DNA from: Bacteroidota bacterium
GTDB lineage: Bacteria > Bacteroidota > Bacteroidia > Bacteroidales > JAAUTT01
Direction of reading: 5' to 3'
Assembly: GCA_021779665.1 (NCBI GenBank)
Contig: JAJYAG010000050.1
Coordinates: forward strand, 1 to 38,063
DNA: 38,063 bases
Shown: positions 8,524-16,307 of the stretch, one piece after another
Numbering within the stretch: the stretch's first letter is position 1
How the letters are laid out: every line of letters begins with the position of its first letter
Made by a program: the position numbers and the translations under genes
The notes under the pieces: model-generated
Seen by the model: the letters and a program-made list of their open reading frames with translations, nothing else
The model's database searches: none
Told to the model about the DNA's origin: nothing

Positions 8524-9639
8524 ATGAAAGTACTTCTCCAGTCACTTGTAGTTTCAATCTTTGTTCTTGCATCTTCCTGCAAGGGATCCGGTAATAAAAA
8601 TATGTCGGGCGATAAGGATACAATTGTTTCTCTGGGTAATGCAGTGTCAGAGGTTAGTTTTTCCCAATGGGGCGGAGCTTTGGTCAGTTTTCATCTTAAA
8701 AATGACTCGGTAAATCCTTTTACCTGGAGTTTACAGCAGGCCGATATGCCCGAAAACAATAAAAACGGCGCCCCCTTCCGGGGACATTTTATATGTACAG
8801 GTCGATGGGGTGGTCCCACACCCGGAGAAATCAAATCAGGAATACCTCATAATGGCGAGCCCTCCAATGTTTGGTGGCTTTTAAAAGAAAAAACGACCCG
8901 TTCCATCGTAATGGAATGTAACGCAAAACTGGAAGGCTTTGGACTGGAAAGAGAAGTAGTTTTGTCAGCAGAAGCCACGCTTTTCAAAGTAACCGAAACG
9001 TTCCGAAATAATTTAAATATTGCCCGAAACTTACCCATTGTGCAGCATGCCACGTTGGCCGCTCCTTTTCTCGATACGCTTGTTACCATCCAAAGTAACG
9101 CCACCAGAGGGTTTAACCAGAATTATGTTCCGGATAACTTTTTAAAATACGAATCGGAGTGGCCTTATTTGCTGACAGACACTTTAGGAAAAGCCATTGA
9201 CCTGAGAAGAAGCAATTATCAGGATAGCTTTGTTGGCACCTTTATAATTACCGATTCCATTGGCTGGGTTACTGCCTATAATCCGAAATACAAGCTATTA
9301 CTGGGCTATGTCTGGAAAACAAAAGACTACCCGTGGCTCCATATCTGGCACGGAACCAAAGACGGGAAACTGACAGCCAAAGGTCTTGAGTTCGGAACTA
9401 CAGGATTAGGCGATACCTCCCCGCTGGAACAAAGATTCTTACTTAATTTTTACGGAGTTACTAATTTGAATTATGTGGATGCAAACACCTCCGTCAATAA
9501 AAGTTATATCTGCTTTCTGTTGAACCTGGATGATAACATTAAGGAAATCAAAGGTATCATCATGAAACCAGAAAATTTAACCTTACAATTCACCACCGCT
9601 AAGACTGCAGAAACTAAAACCCTGAATCTGAAATTTTGA
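8524..9639 (+). CDS. Mutarotase-like lipoprotein
   Basis: A 371-residue putative lipoprotein: the N-terminus ends in a lipobox LASSC with C19 as the acylation site. The body resembles the galactose-mutarotase (aldose 1-epimerase-like) beta-sandwich superfamily. Seen motifs are VSFSQWGGALVSF near 44-56, a GIPHNGEP block with H109, and VQHATLAAPF with H175, which are placed like the two catalytic histidines of aldose epimerases. No firm family can be named. It follows the dehydrogenase by 24 bases and is likely the last gene of this operon, where it could equilibrate sugar anomers in the periplasm before uptake. A carbohydrate-binding, non-catalytic role is also possible. Confidence 0.65.
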   Translation: MKVLLQSLVVSIFVLASSCKGSGNKNMSGDKDTIVSLGNAVSEVSFSQWGGALVSFHLKNDSVNPFTWSLQQADMPENNKNGAPFRGHFICTGRWGGPTPGEIKSGIPHNGEPSNVWWLLKEKTTRSIVMECNAKLEGFGLEREVVLSAEATLFKVTETFRNNLNIARNLPIVQHATLAAPFLDTLVTIQSNATRGFNQNYVPDNFLKYESEWPYLLTDTLGKAIDLRRSNYQDSFVGTFIITDSIGWVTAYNPKYKLLLGYVWKTKDYPWLHIWHGTKDGKLTAKGLEFGTTGLGDTSPLEQRFLLNFYGVTNLNYVDANTSVNKSYICFLLNLDDNIKEIKGIIMKPENLTLQFTTAKTAETKTLNLKF

Positions 9640-9705
9640 AAATTTTGGGAGTTATTTAAAGAGAGGTTATACCTGATTTATCAACAATCAATCAGAATCA
9701 ATGGT

Positions 9706-9930
9706 CCTTGGAGGCTCTGTTGCACATTATTGTTGGTAATAAATAGTATGTACAATTGCGGCGAAAATAAAATTAAAGCTCTTTTTAGGACATTTTCACG
9801 CCGCCTAAAATAATCCTTTGATATAACCCGGGGCGCCGCTTCACTTTGCCCCGGGCTGAATTATCCAAGGCTTTCAGCCTTAAAAAACATAAAATCAAGT
9901 CTACATTTTTGTGCAACATAGCATCCTTGG
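9706..9930. mobile_element. MITE-like element with imperfect terminal inverted repeats
   Basis: This fills most of the 307-base convergent gap 9640-9946, which has no gene. The outer arms, 9706-9726 and 9910-9930, are imperfect inverted repeats sharing the core TGTTGCACA with GG and GCT upstream of it (about 15 of 17 positions). Between them lie two perfect hairpins: CCCGGGGC/GCCCCGGG at 9827-9855 and AAGGCT/AGCCTT at 9867-9881. There is no transposase reading frame inside. The ends loosely recall IS6-type termini (GGxxCTGTTGCA), but that is only resemblance. No clear target-site duplication was found. Confidence 0.4.
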
Positions 9931-9946
9931 ATGATATAATTCAACC

Positions 9947-10708
9947 TTATTTAAACCCGGTCACAAATAAATTCCTTGCGCCCTTAATTCCGCATTTCTG
10001 ATACTGGCTGTAAATCTGCGCTGCCTTTTCGCGGGTAACGGCAGGCGGATCGTTATTTATCCATGAATCGATTGCTGCATCTAATGTATAAGCCTCGGGG
10101 CACATCAGGTTGGTGGTCCACAACAAGGGAAAAGCTCCGGTTTTGCCAATCGGTTTATAAAAATAGTTACGGCTGGCACAGGCCAGGATAATTACTTCAC
10201 GTTTCTTTTGATCTGTCGGAGTTGGATAATCATCAAGAGAAAAATCCATCAACCCGTCATGACCCACATAAGCGATTAGGTCGGCATTACCACCAGCTTT
10301 AACTTTTAATGAGTCCACATCCAGTATTTGTTTGGCTCTTCCGGAAGCATAATTCAGCAAATCGATGGTGGTCTGCTTTATCGCTGCACCATCATAAGCA
10401 TCGGCAACCAGGTAAACAGATTTATCCTTATGCTTGAATACCAGGCGCTCATAGATATGTTCTTCGGAGTCATTTATCTGTTTAATCAGTTTCCAATCGG
10501 TTTGTTTCTTAAAAAAAGTTTTCACACCAAAGCCGCATCCCCAGTAAAGATTATTAGCCGGATCCTGTCCATTCCCAATTTTACGTGGAACAGGCACAAT
10601 GCCCTGGTTGTCGTTATCGCAAAGGGCTACGAGAACGTGGATATAGCGGGACTGGGAAATGACCGGAAGTGCAACCAATAGAAAAATTAAACTTATAAGG
10701 ATCCGCAT
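9947..10708 (-). CDS. Exported clan-CD (caspase-like) peptidase candidate
   Basis: I do not recognise a named family. From the ATG at 10708 the protein has 253 residues with a signal peptide ending PVISQ (residue 19); an upstream ATG at 10813 would bury that signal behind 35 residues. Visible layout: a first strand HVLVALCDND (24-33), later LIAYVGHDG with H150 and G152, then VIILACASRNYF with C177, and another strand LLWTTNLM (195-202). A histidine-glycine pair after a hydrophobic strand followed by an alanine-cysteine pair after the next strand is the pattern of clan CD cysteine peptidases (caspase, legumain, gingipain, CHAT). This is inference from motif order. The gene is divergent from the lipoprotein at 10824 with a short shared promoter region. 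Confidence 0.6.
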   Translation of the reverse strand: MRILISLIFLLVALPVISQSRYIHVLVALCDNDNQGIVPVPRKIGNGQDPANNLYWGCGFGVKTFFKKQTDWKLIKQINDSEEHIYERLVFKHKDKSVYLVADAYDGAAIKQTTIDLLNYASGRAKQILDVDSLKVKAGGNADLIAYVGHDGLMDFSLDDYPTPTDQKKREVIILACASRNYFYKPIGKTGAFPLLWTTNLMCPEAYTLDAAIDSWINNDPPAVTREKAAQIYSQYQKCGIKGARNLFVTGFK

Positions 10709-10823
10709 GCCTAATAATAAAAGATTTTGAATTAAAATTAACCTAAAAAAAAGAAAATAATGGCGACTTAGCATCGCTTTTTCACAAAAGCTATATACAT
10801 TTAAGCTCTTCATCTACTCCAAA

Positions 10824-11930
10824 ATGAAAATATTTGTTCCCCAATTCTGGCTTGTTTTTGCCATGTTATTGCTTTCCGCTGCCTGCAAAAAAACACCTGT
10901 AGAAATTGAACGCGGATTTTATTATTGGAAAAGCGATCCGTATAGTTTGAGCGATAATGAGGAAATATATTTACATGAGAATAAAATTCAGAAGCTCTAT
11001 GTGAAAATGTTCGAAATAGACACAGATCCGGTTCTGGGAGCTGTTCCTGTTTCCAAGTCGTCATTACATATATGGTATAATGGTAAAACCGATCTCACCC
11101 GGTGGAATAACGATAGTAAATATAATTTTTCAACCATAGGCCAAACAATGAACGACCTTGAAATTATCCCCACTATTTTTATCAGGAACAAAATTTTGTT
11201 AACTGCTTCTAAAGGTAGTCTAGACACTCTGGCTGACAATATCAACTATCTTATAACTAAAAAATACGGGGAGCATTTTACGAAACGTAATAGTTTTTCT
11301 GAAATTCAGCTGGATTGCGATTGGACCGAAAAAACCCGCGACAACTACTTTTATCTCCTGAAAAAGCTTAAAGCAACCTCAGCAAAAAACATCTCATGCA
11401 CTTTACGACTTTATCCTTATAAATACCGGAGCAAAATGGGTATTCCACCGGTTGACAGAGCTGTATTAATGTGCTATAACCTGCTGAACCCTCTTACCAA
11501 CGAAGATAAAAACTCCATACTCTCGGCTGAAGAGTTTAAGAAATATCTGGCCGGAAGCGGAAAATATCCGGTACACCTCGATTTTGCTCTTCCCGTTTTC
11601 TCGTGGATGCAAGCCTATCAGAACAATCAGTTTCAGGGCATCATCTATCCAAAGCCCAATGAAATCAAATCGAACCTGAAACCCATAAAAAAACTGTGGT
11701 ACGAAGTTACCAACGACTGGGAAACAGGTAATCTTTATTTACGGGCGGGCGACAAAGTTAAACTTGAAGATGTGTCGGCCACCACAATTAAGGAAACCAT
11801 CAGCCTGTTAAAAAAATATGCCGTTACTGGTAAAAAACACTCCGTGATCTTCTTTCACCTCGACCAAAACAACCTCACCAGATTTAACAATGAAACGATT
11901 AACAGCTTTTTTACTGATTTCGGCGATTAG
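10824..11930 (+). CDS. Lipoprotein of unknown function, possible TIM-barrel (DUF3142-like)
   Basis: A 368-residue putative lipoprotein with lipobox LSAAC (C21). Family not firmly recognised. The segment IQLDCDWTEKTRDNYFYLL (161-179), a strand ending in D-x-D and followed by a residue-rich helix, and alternating strands such as LEIIPTIFI (112-120), SCTLRLYP (191-198) and DRAVLMCYNL (211-220), look like a (beta/alpha)8 barrel of the kind seen in glycosidase-like DUF3142 proteins. No proven catalytic pair can be assigned. Its last 41 bases overlap the start of the next gene in another frame, so the two are probably translationally coupled. It faces the caspase-like gene across a 115-base divergent region. 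Confidence 0.6.
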   Translation: MKIFVPQFWLVFAMLLLSAACKKTPVEIERGFYYWKSDPYSLSDNEEIYLHENKIQKLYVKMFEIDTDPVLGAVPVSKSSLHIWYNGKTDLTRWNNDSKYNFSTIGQTMNDLEIIPTIFIRNKILLTASKGSLDTLADNINYLITKKYGEHFTKRNSFSEIQLDCDWTEKTRDNYFYLLKKLKATSAKNISCTLRLYPYKYRSKMGIPPVDRAVLMCYNLLNPLTNEDKNSILSAEEFKKYLAGSGKYPVHLDFALPVFSWMQAYQNNQFQGIIYPKPNEIKSNLKPIKKLWYEVTNDWETGNLYLRAGDKVKLEDVSATTIKETISLLKKYAVTGKKHSVIFFHLDQNNLTRFNNETINSFFTDFGD

Positions 11931-14175
11931 CTTCTTAACAAAACTATTTGCCTGCGGACCTTATTACCCTTATGGTGAAGATATCCGTTTTGTTCTGCTG
12001 AGACCTGAAACATTTCGTTATCCCGATTTTAAGCTGTTTAGCTATGCTGCGAGCATATTTTACGATCCGGAATATCGCCTCGGATGCTATGTTAGCACCT
12101 CCACCGATGAGAATATTAATCTCTGGTGGAAGCGCTGCAAAAAAATCCCGCTTCTCAATGATGTTTATAATGCAGTTTATCTGAATGACGATATCAATTT
12201 TCCCAAAAGTGCCAACTCATTTATTCGTTATCTGCATCAGAAAAAAGATACTGAAGCTATCCGTTATTTAAATTTTGCCCGGAAATGCGTTCCGCTGAAT
12301 TCAATTTTAAGCGATCCATGGGAAAGAAACGAAACCTCCATACTGCCTCAAAGAATGCGGCTGATAGATGAAGCCCTGAAAACAGCCAGTCGCATTAACG
12401 ATGAAGATCTGAAAAGACGATATGCTTTTTTGGCTATTCGTCTCGCATATTATAACAGCGAAAGAGAAACCATTAAAAAGATTTACAATCAATATTTTCT
12501 CCACCACCAACAAAAAAGTATAATCGATTACTGGAGCATGTATTTCATGACCTTTGTCGAGCCCAGTGAGGTAAAAAGAAATTACTATACCGCTCAGGTT
12601 TTTATGCATGCACCCGACAAACGTTTTGGCATCTTTTTTATGTACGACAAAAATGTGCCTGTATCAAAAACCTTGACGTTAGCTCATAATTCGGATGAAA
12701 AGGCTGCAGTGTGGATGATGTCCGCGTTCCGTAGGACGGGAAAGTGCCTGGATATAGTGAAACAACTATACAGCCTAAAACCAAATTCGGAAGGGCTAAG
12801 CTTTCTTTTGCTACGCGAAGTCAACAAACTGGAGGATTGGATTTACACGCCTTACTACACCAATTTTTATCCGTCAATTGAGTCGGACCCATGGACGTCC
12901 GGTTTTTATCCGGCACAACTGATCCAAAACGACCGGCTTTACGCCCGTGAACTTTTGAATTTTATCGATTCAGCTAATCTTAAAAAAGTTGAGAACCCCT
13001 TACTCTGGAGAACAGCAAAGGCTTACCTGCATTATATGACTCAGGAGTTCGACAGCTCGTTGGTGCAAATAAATTTACTGCTGAAAGAAAAAAGAACTTC
13101 TAAAGAATATCGCCGTCAATTACTGATGTTAAAGGCAGTATGTACAACAGCATGGCAAACAGACTCACAGATAAGTACCGGAATTAAACCTGTTTTGATG
13201 AGGGAACATGCCCTCGGCAATTATAAATTCGTTTTTGCCATTGCCCGTGAACTTGAATATAAGGGCAATACTACAGATGCCGCCCTTTTACTTTCGAAAC
13301 TTAATGAAGCTGGGGATAATGATAATTATTACAATCTCCGGGCAGGCACCTACTGGTATACAAAAAAACGACACCATACCTTGTATGTAGACTATTATTA
13401 CGATTACTTCTTCTACCTCGATGCCCAATACACTATCCAGCAAATAACCGATCTGATTGCAAGTATTAAAGCCCATCAAAACTCAAAAGACAAATTTTCG
13501 GCATGGAAATATGCGGTTGCGCAAAAGGATTTGCCGCGATTGTATGATTTGCTGGGTACAAAATATATGCGGCAGAATAATCTGAGTGCCGCATTAAAGA
13601 GCTTCGAAAAAGTCGCCGATACGTTATGGACTTCTAACTATTATCCATACAAAACCTATCTGGATGCCAACCCGTTTTACACCAATTTTTTCAACGAACA
13701 CGCAAAAACAAAAGCCGATACTGTTCGGTACACCAAGCCTGAAATTGTCCGCAAACTTATTCATTACCTCAACAAAGCCGAAAGCCAGACAAAGGATAGA
13801 GACTACTATTACTTTCTCGTCGCCAGCTGCTATTTCAACATGACCCAGTACGGCAATTCGTGGATGATGAAACGATATTACTGGACCGGCGGTGGAGATA
13901 AAACCAAGCTTGAGGACGATTACGAATATTTTACCTGTTCACTGGCGAAAAGATATTATATGAAAGCCAAAGAAGCTGCCAAAAACAAAAAGTTTGCTGC
14001 TTTGTGCCTGCGGATGGCGGGAAGATGTGAAACATACAAAATAAGGTACCAGACCGGGCTTTGGGATATTCCGTTGAATTATTATTTCAGAAAGCTAAAA
14101 AGAGAATACCCTGTCTCTTATGACGATTTAATGAGCAACTGCGAATCGTTTACCAGCTATTATAATTCGAGATAA
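11890..14175 (+). CDS. Large exported TPR-like protein of unknown function
   Basis: A 761-residue protein with an N-terminal signal; the first cysteine, C22 in KLFACGPYYPYGED, may be a lipobox cysteine. Most of the rest is alpha-helical with tyrosine-rich stretches. A TPR-like unit is readable near 548-580 (RLYDLLGTKYMRQNN...ALKSFEKVAD), and further helix pairs carrying ASK/KKF patterns follow to the C-terminus. No enzyme motif seen. The start overlaps the preceding lipoprotein gene by 41 bases, implying coupled expression and probably a physical complex at the cell surface or in the periplasm. The gene ends 8 bases from a convergent neighbour. The closest description I can offer is a Bacteroidota-type 'CGPYYPYGED' exported helical repeat protein. 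Confidence 0.7.
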   Translation: MKRLTAFLLISAISFLTKLFACGPYYPYGEDIRFVLLRPETFRYPDFKLFSYAASIFYDPEYRLGCYVSTSTDENINLWWKRCKKIPLLNDVYNAVYLNDDINFPKSANSFIRYLHQKKDTEAIRYLNFARKCVPLNSILSDPWERNETSILPQRMRLIDEALKTASRINDEDLKRRYAFLAIRLAYYNSERETIKKIYNQYFLHHQQKSIIDYWSMYFMTFVEPSEVKRNYYTAQVFMHAPDKRFGIFFMYDKNVPVSKTLTLAHNSDEKAAVWMMSAFRRTGKCLDIVKQLYSLKPNSEGLSFLLLREVNKLEDWIYTPYYTNFYPSIESDPWTSGFYPAQLIQNDRLYARELLNFIDSANLKKVENPLLWRTAKAYLHYMTQEFDSSLVQINLLLKEKRTSKEYRRQLLMLKAVCTTAWQTDSQISTGIKPVLMREHALGNYKFVFAIARELEYKGNTTDAALLLSKLNEAGDNDNYYNLRAGTYWYTKKRHHTLYVDYYYDYFFYLDAQYTIQQITDLIASIKAHQNSKDKFSAWKYAVAQKDLPRLYDLLGTKYMRQNNLSAALKSFEKVADTLWTSNYYPYKTYLDANPFYTNFFNEHAKTKADTVRYTKPEIVRKLIHYLNKAESQTKDRDYYYFLVASCYFNMTQYGNSWMMKRYYWTGGGDKTKLEDDYEYFTCSLAKRYYMKAKEAAKNKKFAALCLRMAGRCETYKIRYQTGLWDIPLNYYFRKLKREYPVSYDDLMSNCESFTSYYNSR

Positions 14176-14183
14176 GCAGGTGT

Positions 14184-15188
14184 TTACTCAGCTTCAATAA
14201 AAAACGAAAGATCGCGCCATGTACATACATCGGGATAGCCGTTGGTGCCCGGTGAAATCTTTATGCGTTCCTGGAAGTTGGCCGGGAAATGTGCTGCTTC
14301 CAAAGCTTTTTTATTGGCCGGATCGGTAAAATTCTTCCCAGGATCGGCAGGCACCGGCGGAAACACACCATTACCGTCGCGGCGGATACCATGACCGTCC
14401 TTATAGGATCCGGTGTAATTATTGGCAAGGGTAAAACCTACATCAGCTCCCATTTTATCAATCATTACCAGAAAGGCATATTTTTTACCCGGTTTCAGTT
14501 CAATTTTAGCAGCAGCAGGAAGTTCAAACCTTAAAAAACGTCCTTTTAATGAGGGATCGTCGGGTGAAACAGTTACGGTATCGCTGACAAAACCCAAATC
14601 TGTTTTAGAAGGGAACCTGGCACCAGAGAACACGCCAATGGTTTTATAAACTTCGCCGGTATAGTAATCGTCTCGAATGGAGGCAATGGAATCTCCCGGC
14701 CGGTTGTGCGGAAAACCGTGAAAAGCTTCGATCTTATCATTGGAACCGTTATTATTTAAAATAGGTTCGCCGGTAACCTCAAAAATCTGGATAGAAATAT
14801 TTTTACCATACATACCCGGTCGCACTACATTGGTTCCAAAGCCGAGACGCACGGTAACCGACTTCAACTTTTTAGGTTCCCGGCCTGTAAACTTAAATGT
14901 CTGCCCCAGGTCACGGTCGCGCTTGATGTAAGGAATTTCTTTCCCGCGAATATCATAATATCCCCACGACTCGTGCTCATAAGGCGAATTGCCTGACCAT
15001 TTGAAAATATTGGATGTGTCGAAAGCTACCGAAGTATTTCCTTTTCCCTTATCGAAGCCCTCATAAGCGGCGACTATATTTTTAACAGGCTTTTCTTTAG
15101 ATATTGTTACCAGCAGGTTATTTTGCGAACGGCTGTTTTGTGCCAGCAAGCAAATTGTGATAGTCAGGAGTACGGTTGCTTTTAACAT
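14184..15188 (-). CDS. Exported beta-rich protein of unknown function
   Basis: From the ATG at 15188 (an upstream start at 15209 would be TTG) the protein has 334 residues with a signal peptide of about 22. I recognise no named domain. The sequence is rich in alternating strands: LGQTFKFTG followed by LKSVTVRLGFG, ISIQIFEVTGEP, FLRFELP and KYAFLVMID. That LGQTF...L..V.VR pattern resembles jelly-roll, carbohydrate-binding-like modules found in exported proteins of polysaccharide degraders, so a glycan-binding role is possible, as inference only. It converges on the TPR-like gene with an 8-base gap and lies downstream of the peroxiredoxin, separated from it by a strong terminator, so it probably has its own promoter. 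Confidence 0.6.
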   Translation of the reverse strand: MLKATVLLTITICLLAQNSRSQNNLLVTISKEKPVKNIVAAYEGFDKGKGNTSVAFDTSNIFKWSGNSPYEHESWGYYDIRGKEIPYIKRDRDLGQTFKFTGREPKKLKSVTVRLGFGTNVVRPGMYGKNISIQIFEVTGEPILNNNGSNDKIEAFHGFPHNRPGDSIASIRDDYYTGEVYKTIGVFSGARFPSKTDLGFVSDTVTVSPDDPSLKGRFLRFELPAAAKIELKPGKKYAFLVMIDKMGADVGFTLANNYTGSYKDGHGIRRDGNGVFPPVPADPGKNFTDPANKKALEAAHFPANFQERIKISPGTNGYPDVCTWRDLSFFIEAE

Positions 15189-15223
15189 TGTATTTTTATT
15201 TGGTCGCAATTTAATAATAAAAA

Positions 15224-15251
15224 AAATCCATCAGCATTACCTGATGGATTT
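15224..15251 (-). terminator. Rho-independent terminator after the peroxiredoxin gene
   Basis: A perfect 11-base-pair stem (AAATCCATCAG / CTGATGGATTT) with a 6-base loop. Read on the minus strand it is followed by a run of eight T. It lies 30 bases past the peroxiredoxin stop and would end that transcript before the beta-rich protein gene. Confidence 0.9.
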
Positions 15252-15281
15252 CCGAATATTAACTATTTATTGAAACTTAAC

Positions 15282-16004
15282 TTACTTCTTTCGAAAATTC
15301 ATAAACCATGCAACCTGGTAAATATCAGATTCGGGTTTTCCTATATTATTTTTTTCATTCTGGGTTAAAACAGGTACCATCAGATTACCGCCGGGTTCCC
15401 AATTGGCAGGAGCAGCAGTGTTTTTCTGCTTGTCTATAGTTTCCAGGGCTATTAAGGTACGTTTTATTTCATCCATATTTCTTCCCACTTGTAAAGGATA
15501 AAAATTTATCGCCCTGATTTTGTTGGAAGGATCGATAATAAATACAGCCCGGATATTCACCTCCACACTGGCATCGGGGTGGATAAGACCATATTTATCC
15601 GATACAATAAAATGAGGATCGGCAATGAGCGGAAATTTGATTTTAACCGGCGCTCTGTCTTTGTAGCTTATTTCTTCCAGAGCTTTTACCCAGGTCTTGT
15701 GCTGATCCAGAATATCTGTTGACACAACAGCTATCTTAGCGCCAAGTTTTGCGTACTCATCCTGTTGTTGGGATAACTCCAGCAATTCCGATGAGCAAAC
15801 AGGAGTAAAATCCTTTGGATGTGCCAGTAGTATTTTCCAGCTGGACCCATAATCCTGTGGAAAATTAAGAACTCCGTTTGTTGTCTCCGCAGTAAAGGAG
15901 GGCGCATCGGCTCCAATTAAAGGGATTACAGCTTTTTTTGATTGAGAGTTCATCTGAAAACAGAAACTCATTCCTACGCATAAAATCAACACCACAGTTT
16001 TCAT
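15282..16004 (-). CDS. Exported 1-Cys (Prx6-type) peroxiredoxin
   Basis: Reduces peroxides by a thiol mechanism. The 240-residue protein carries a signal peptide (about 1-21, ending MNSQ), so it acts in the periplasm, which is unusual because most Prx6-type enzymes are cytosolic. The active site is HPKDFTPVCSSEL with peroxidatic C70 and T67, matching PxxxTxxC. No second cysteine is visible in the mature part, so resolution must use an outside thiol. The C-terminal extension (about 165-240), with LIALETIDKQ and WEPGGNLMVP, is the normal Prx6 dimer domain. It is a single-gene unit bounded by a terminator on each side, adjacent to but not part of the SusCD operon. Confidence 0.9.
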   Translation of the reverse strand: MKTVVLILCVGMSFCFQMNSQSKKAVIPLIGADAPSFTAETTNGVLNFPQDYGSSWKILLAHPKDFTPVCSSELLELSQQQDEYAKLGAKIAVVSTDILDQHKTWVKALEEISYKDRAPVKIKFPLIADPHFIVSDKYGLIHPDASVEVNIRAVFIIDPSNKIRAINFYPLQVGRNMDEIKRTLIALETIDKQKNTAAPANWEPGGNLMVPVLTQNEKNNIGKPESDIYQVAWFMNFRKK

Positions 16005-16307
16005 ACAATTAGGTTTTTGGTGAATTATTTTATATAAAGTTCGTTTAAATACGCCTTATAAATCAACCTTTTGCACAAAAAATAAATAAAAGATAAGAAA
16101 GTCTTTATTTATTACCGATAACTAAATATTTCAAAACCATATACAAAATAACATCTAAATAGCAGCCTCAAAACGTTATAACCTATAATATGTAAAACCT
16201 GAACAAAAATCCTTATCAGCAGCGCAATGCATAAAAAAAAGAGGTGCCTCATGGCACCTCTTCATGGTCAAGCTAATGAAGGTTTATGAACTAATAACAA
16301 CTACTAT
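16005..16307. other. AT-rich gap between SusD1 and peroxiredoxin
   Basis: About 300 bases without a gene. It contains the SusD1 terminator at 16239-16262. The part next to the peroxiredoxin start should contain its promoter, but I see no convincing paired TTTG / TAnnTTTG boxes at the right spacing. Confidence 0.6.
16239..16262 (-). terminator. Rho-independent terminator closing the SusCD-1 operon
   Basis: A 10-base-pair perfect stem (AAGAGGTGCC / GGCACCTCTT) with a 4-base loop. On the minus strand it is followed by a T-rich tract (TTTTTTTAT counting from the stem end). It lies 46 bases beyond the SusD1 stop codon. Confidence 0.9.

Noticed and set aside
10709-10813. 35-residue N-terminal extension of the caspase-like protein
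   Set aside because: An ATG exists, but the extension hides a complete signal peptide that begins at 10708.
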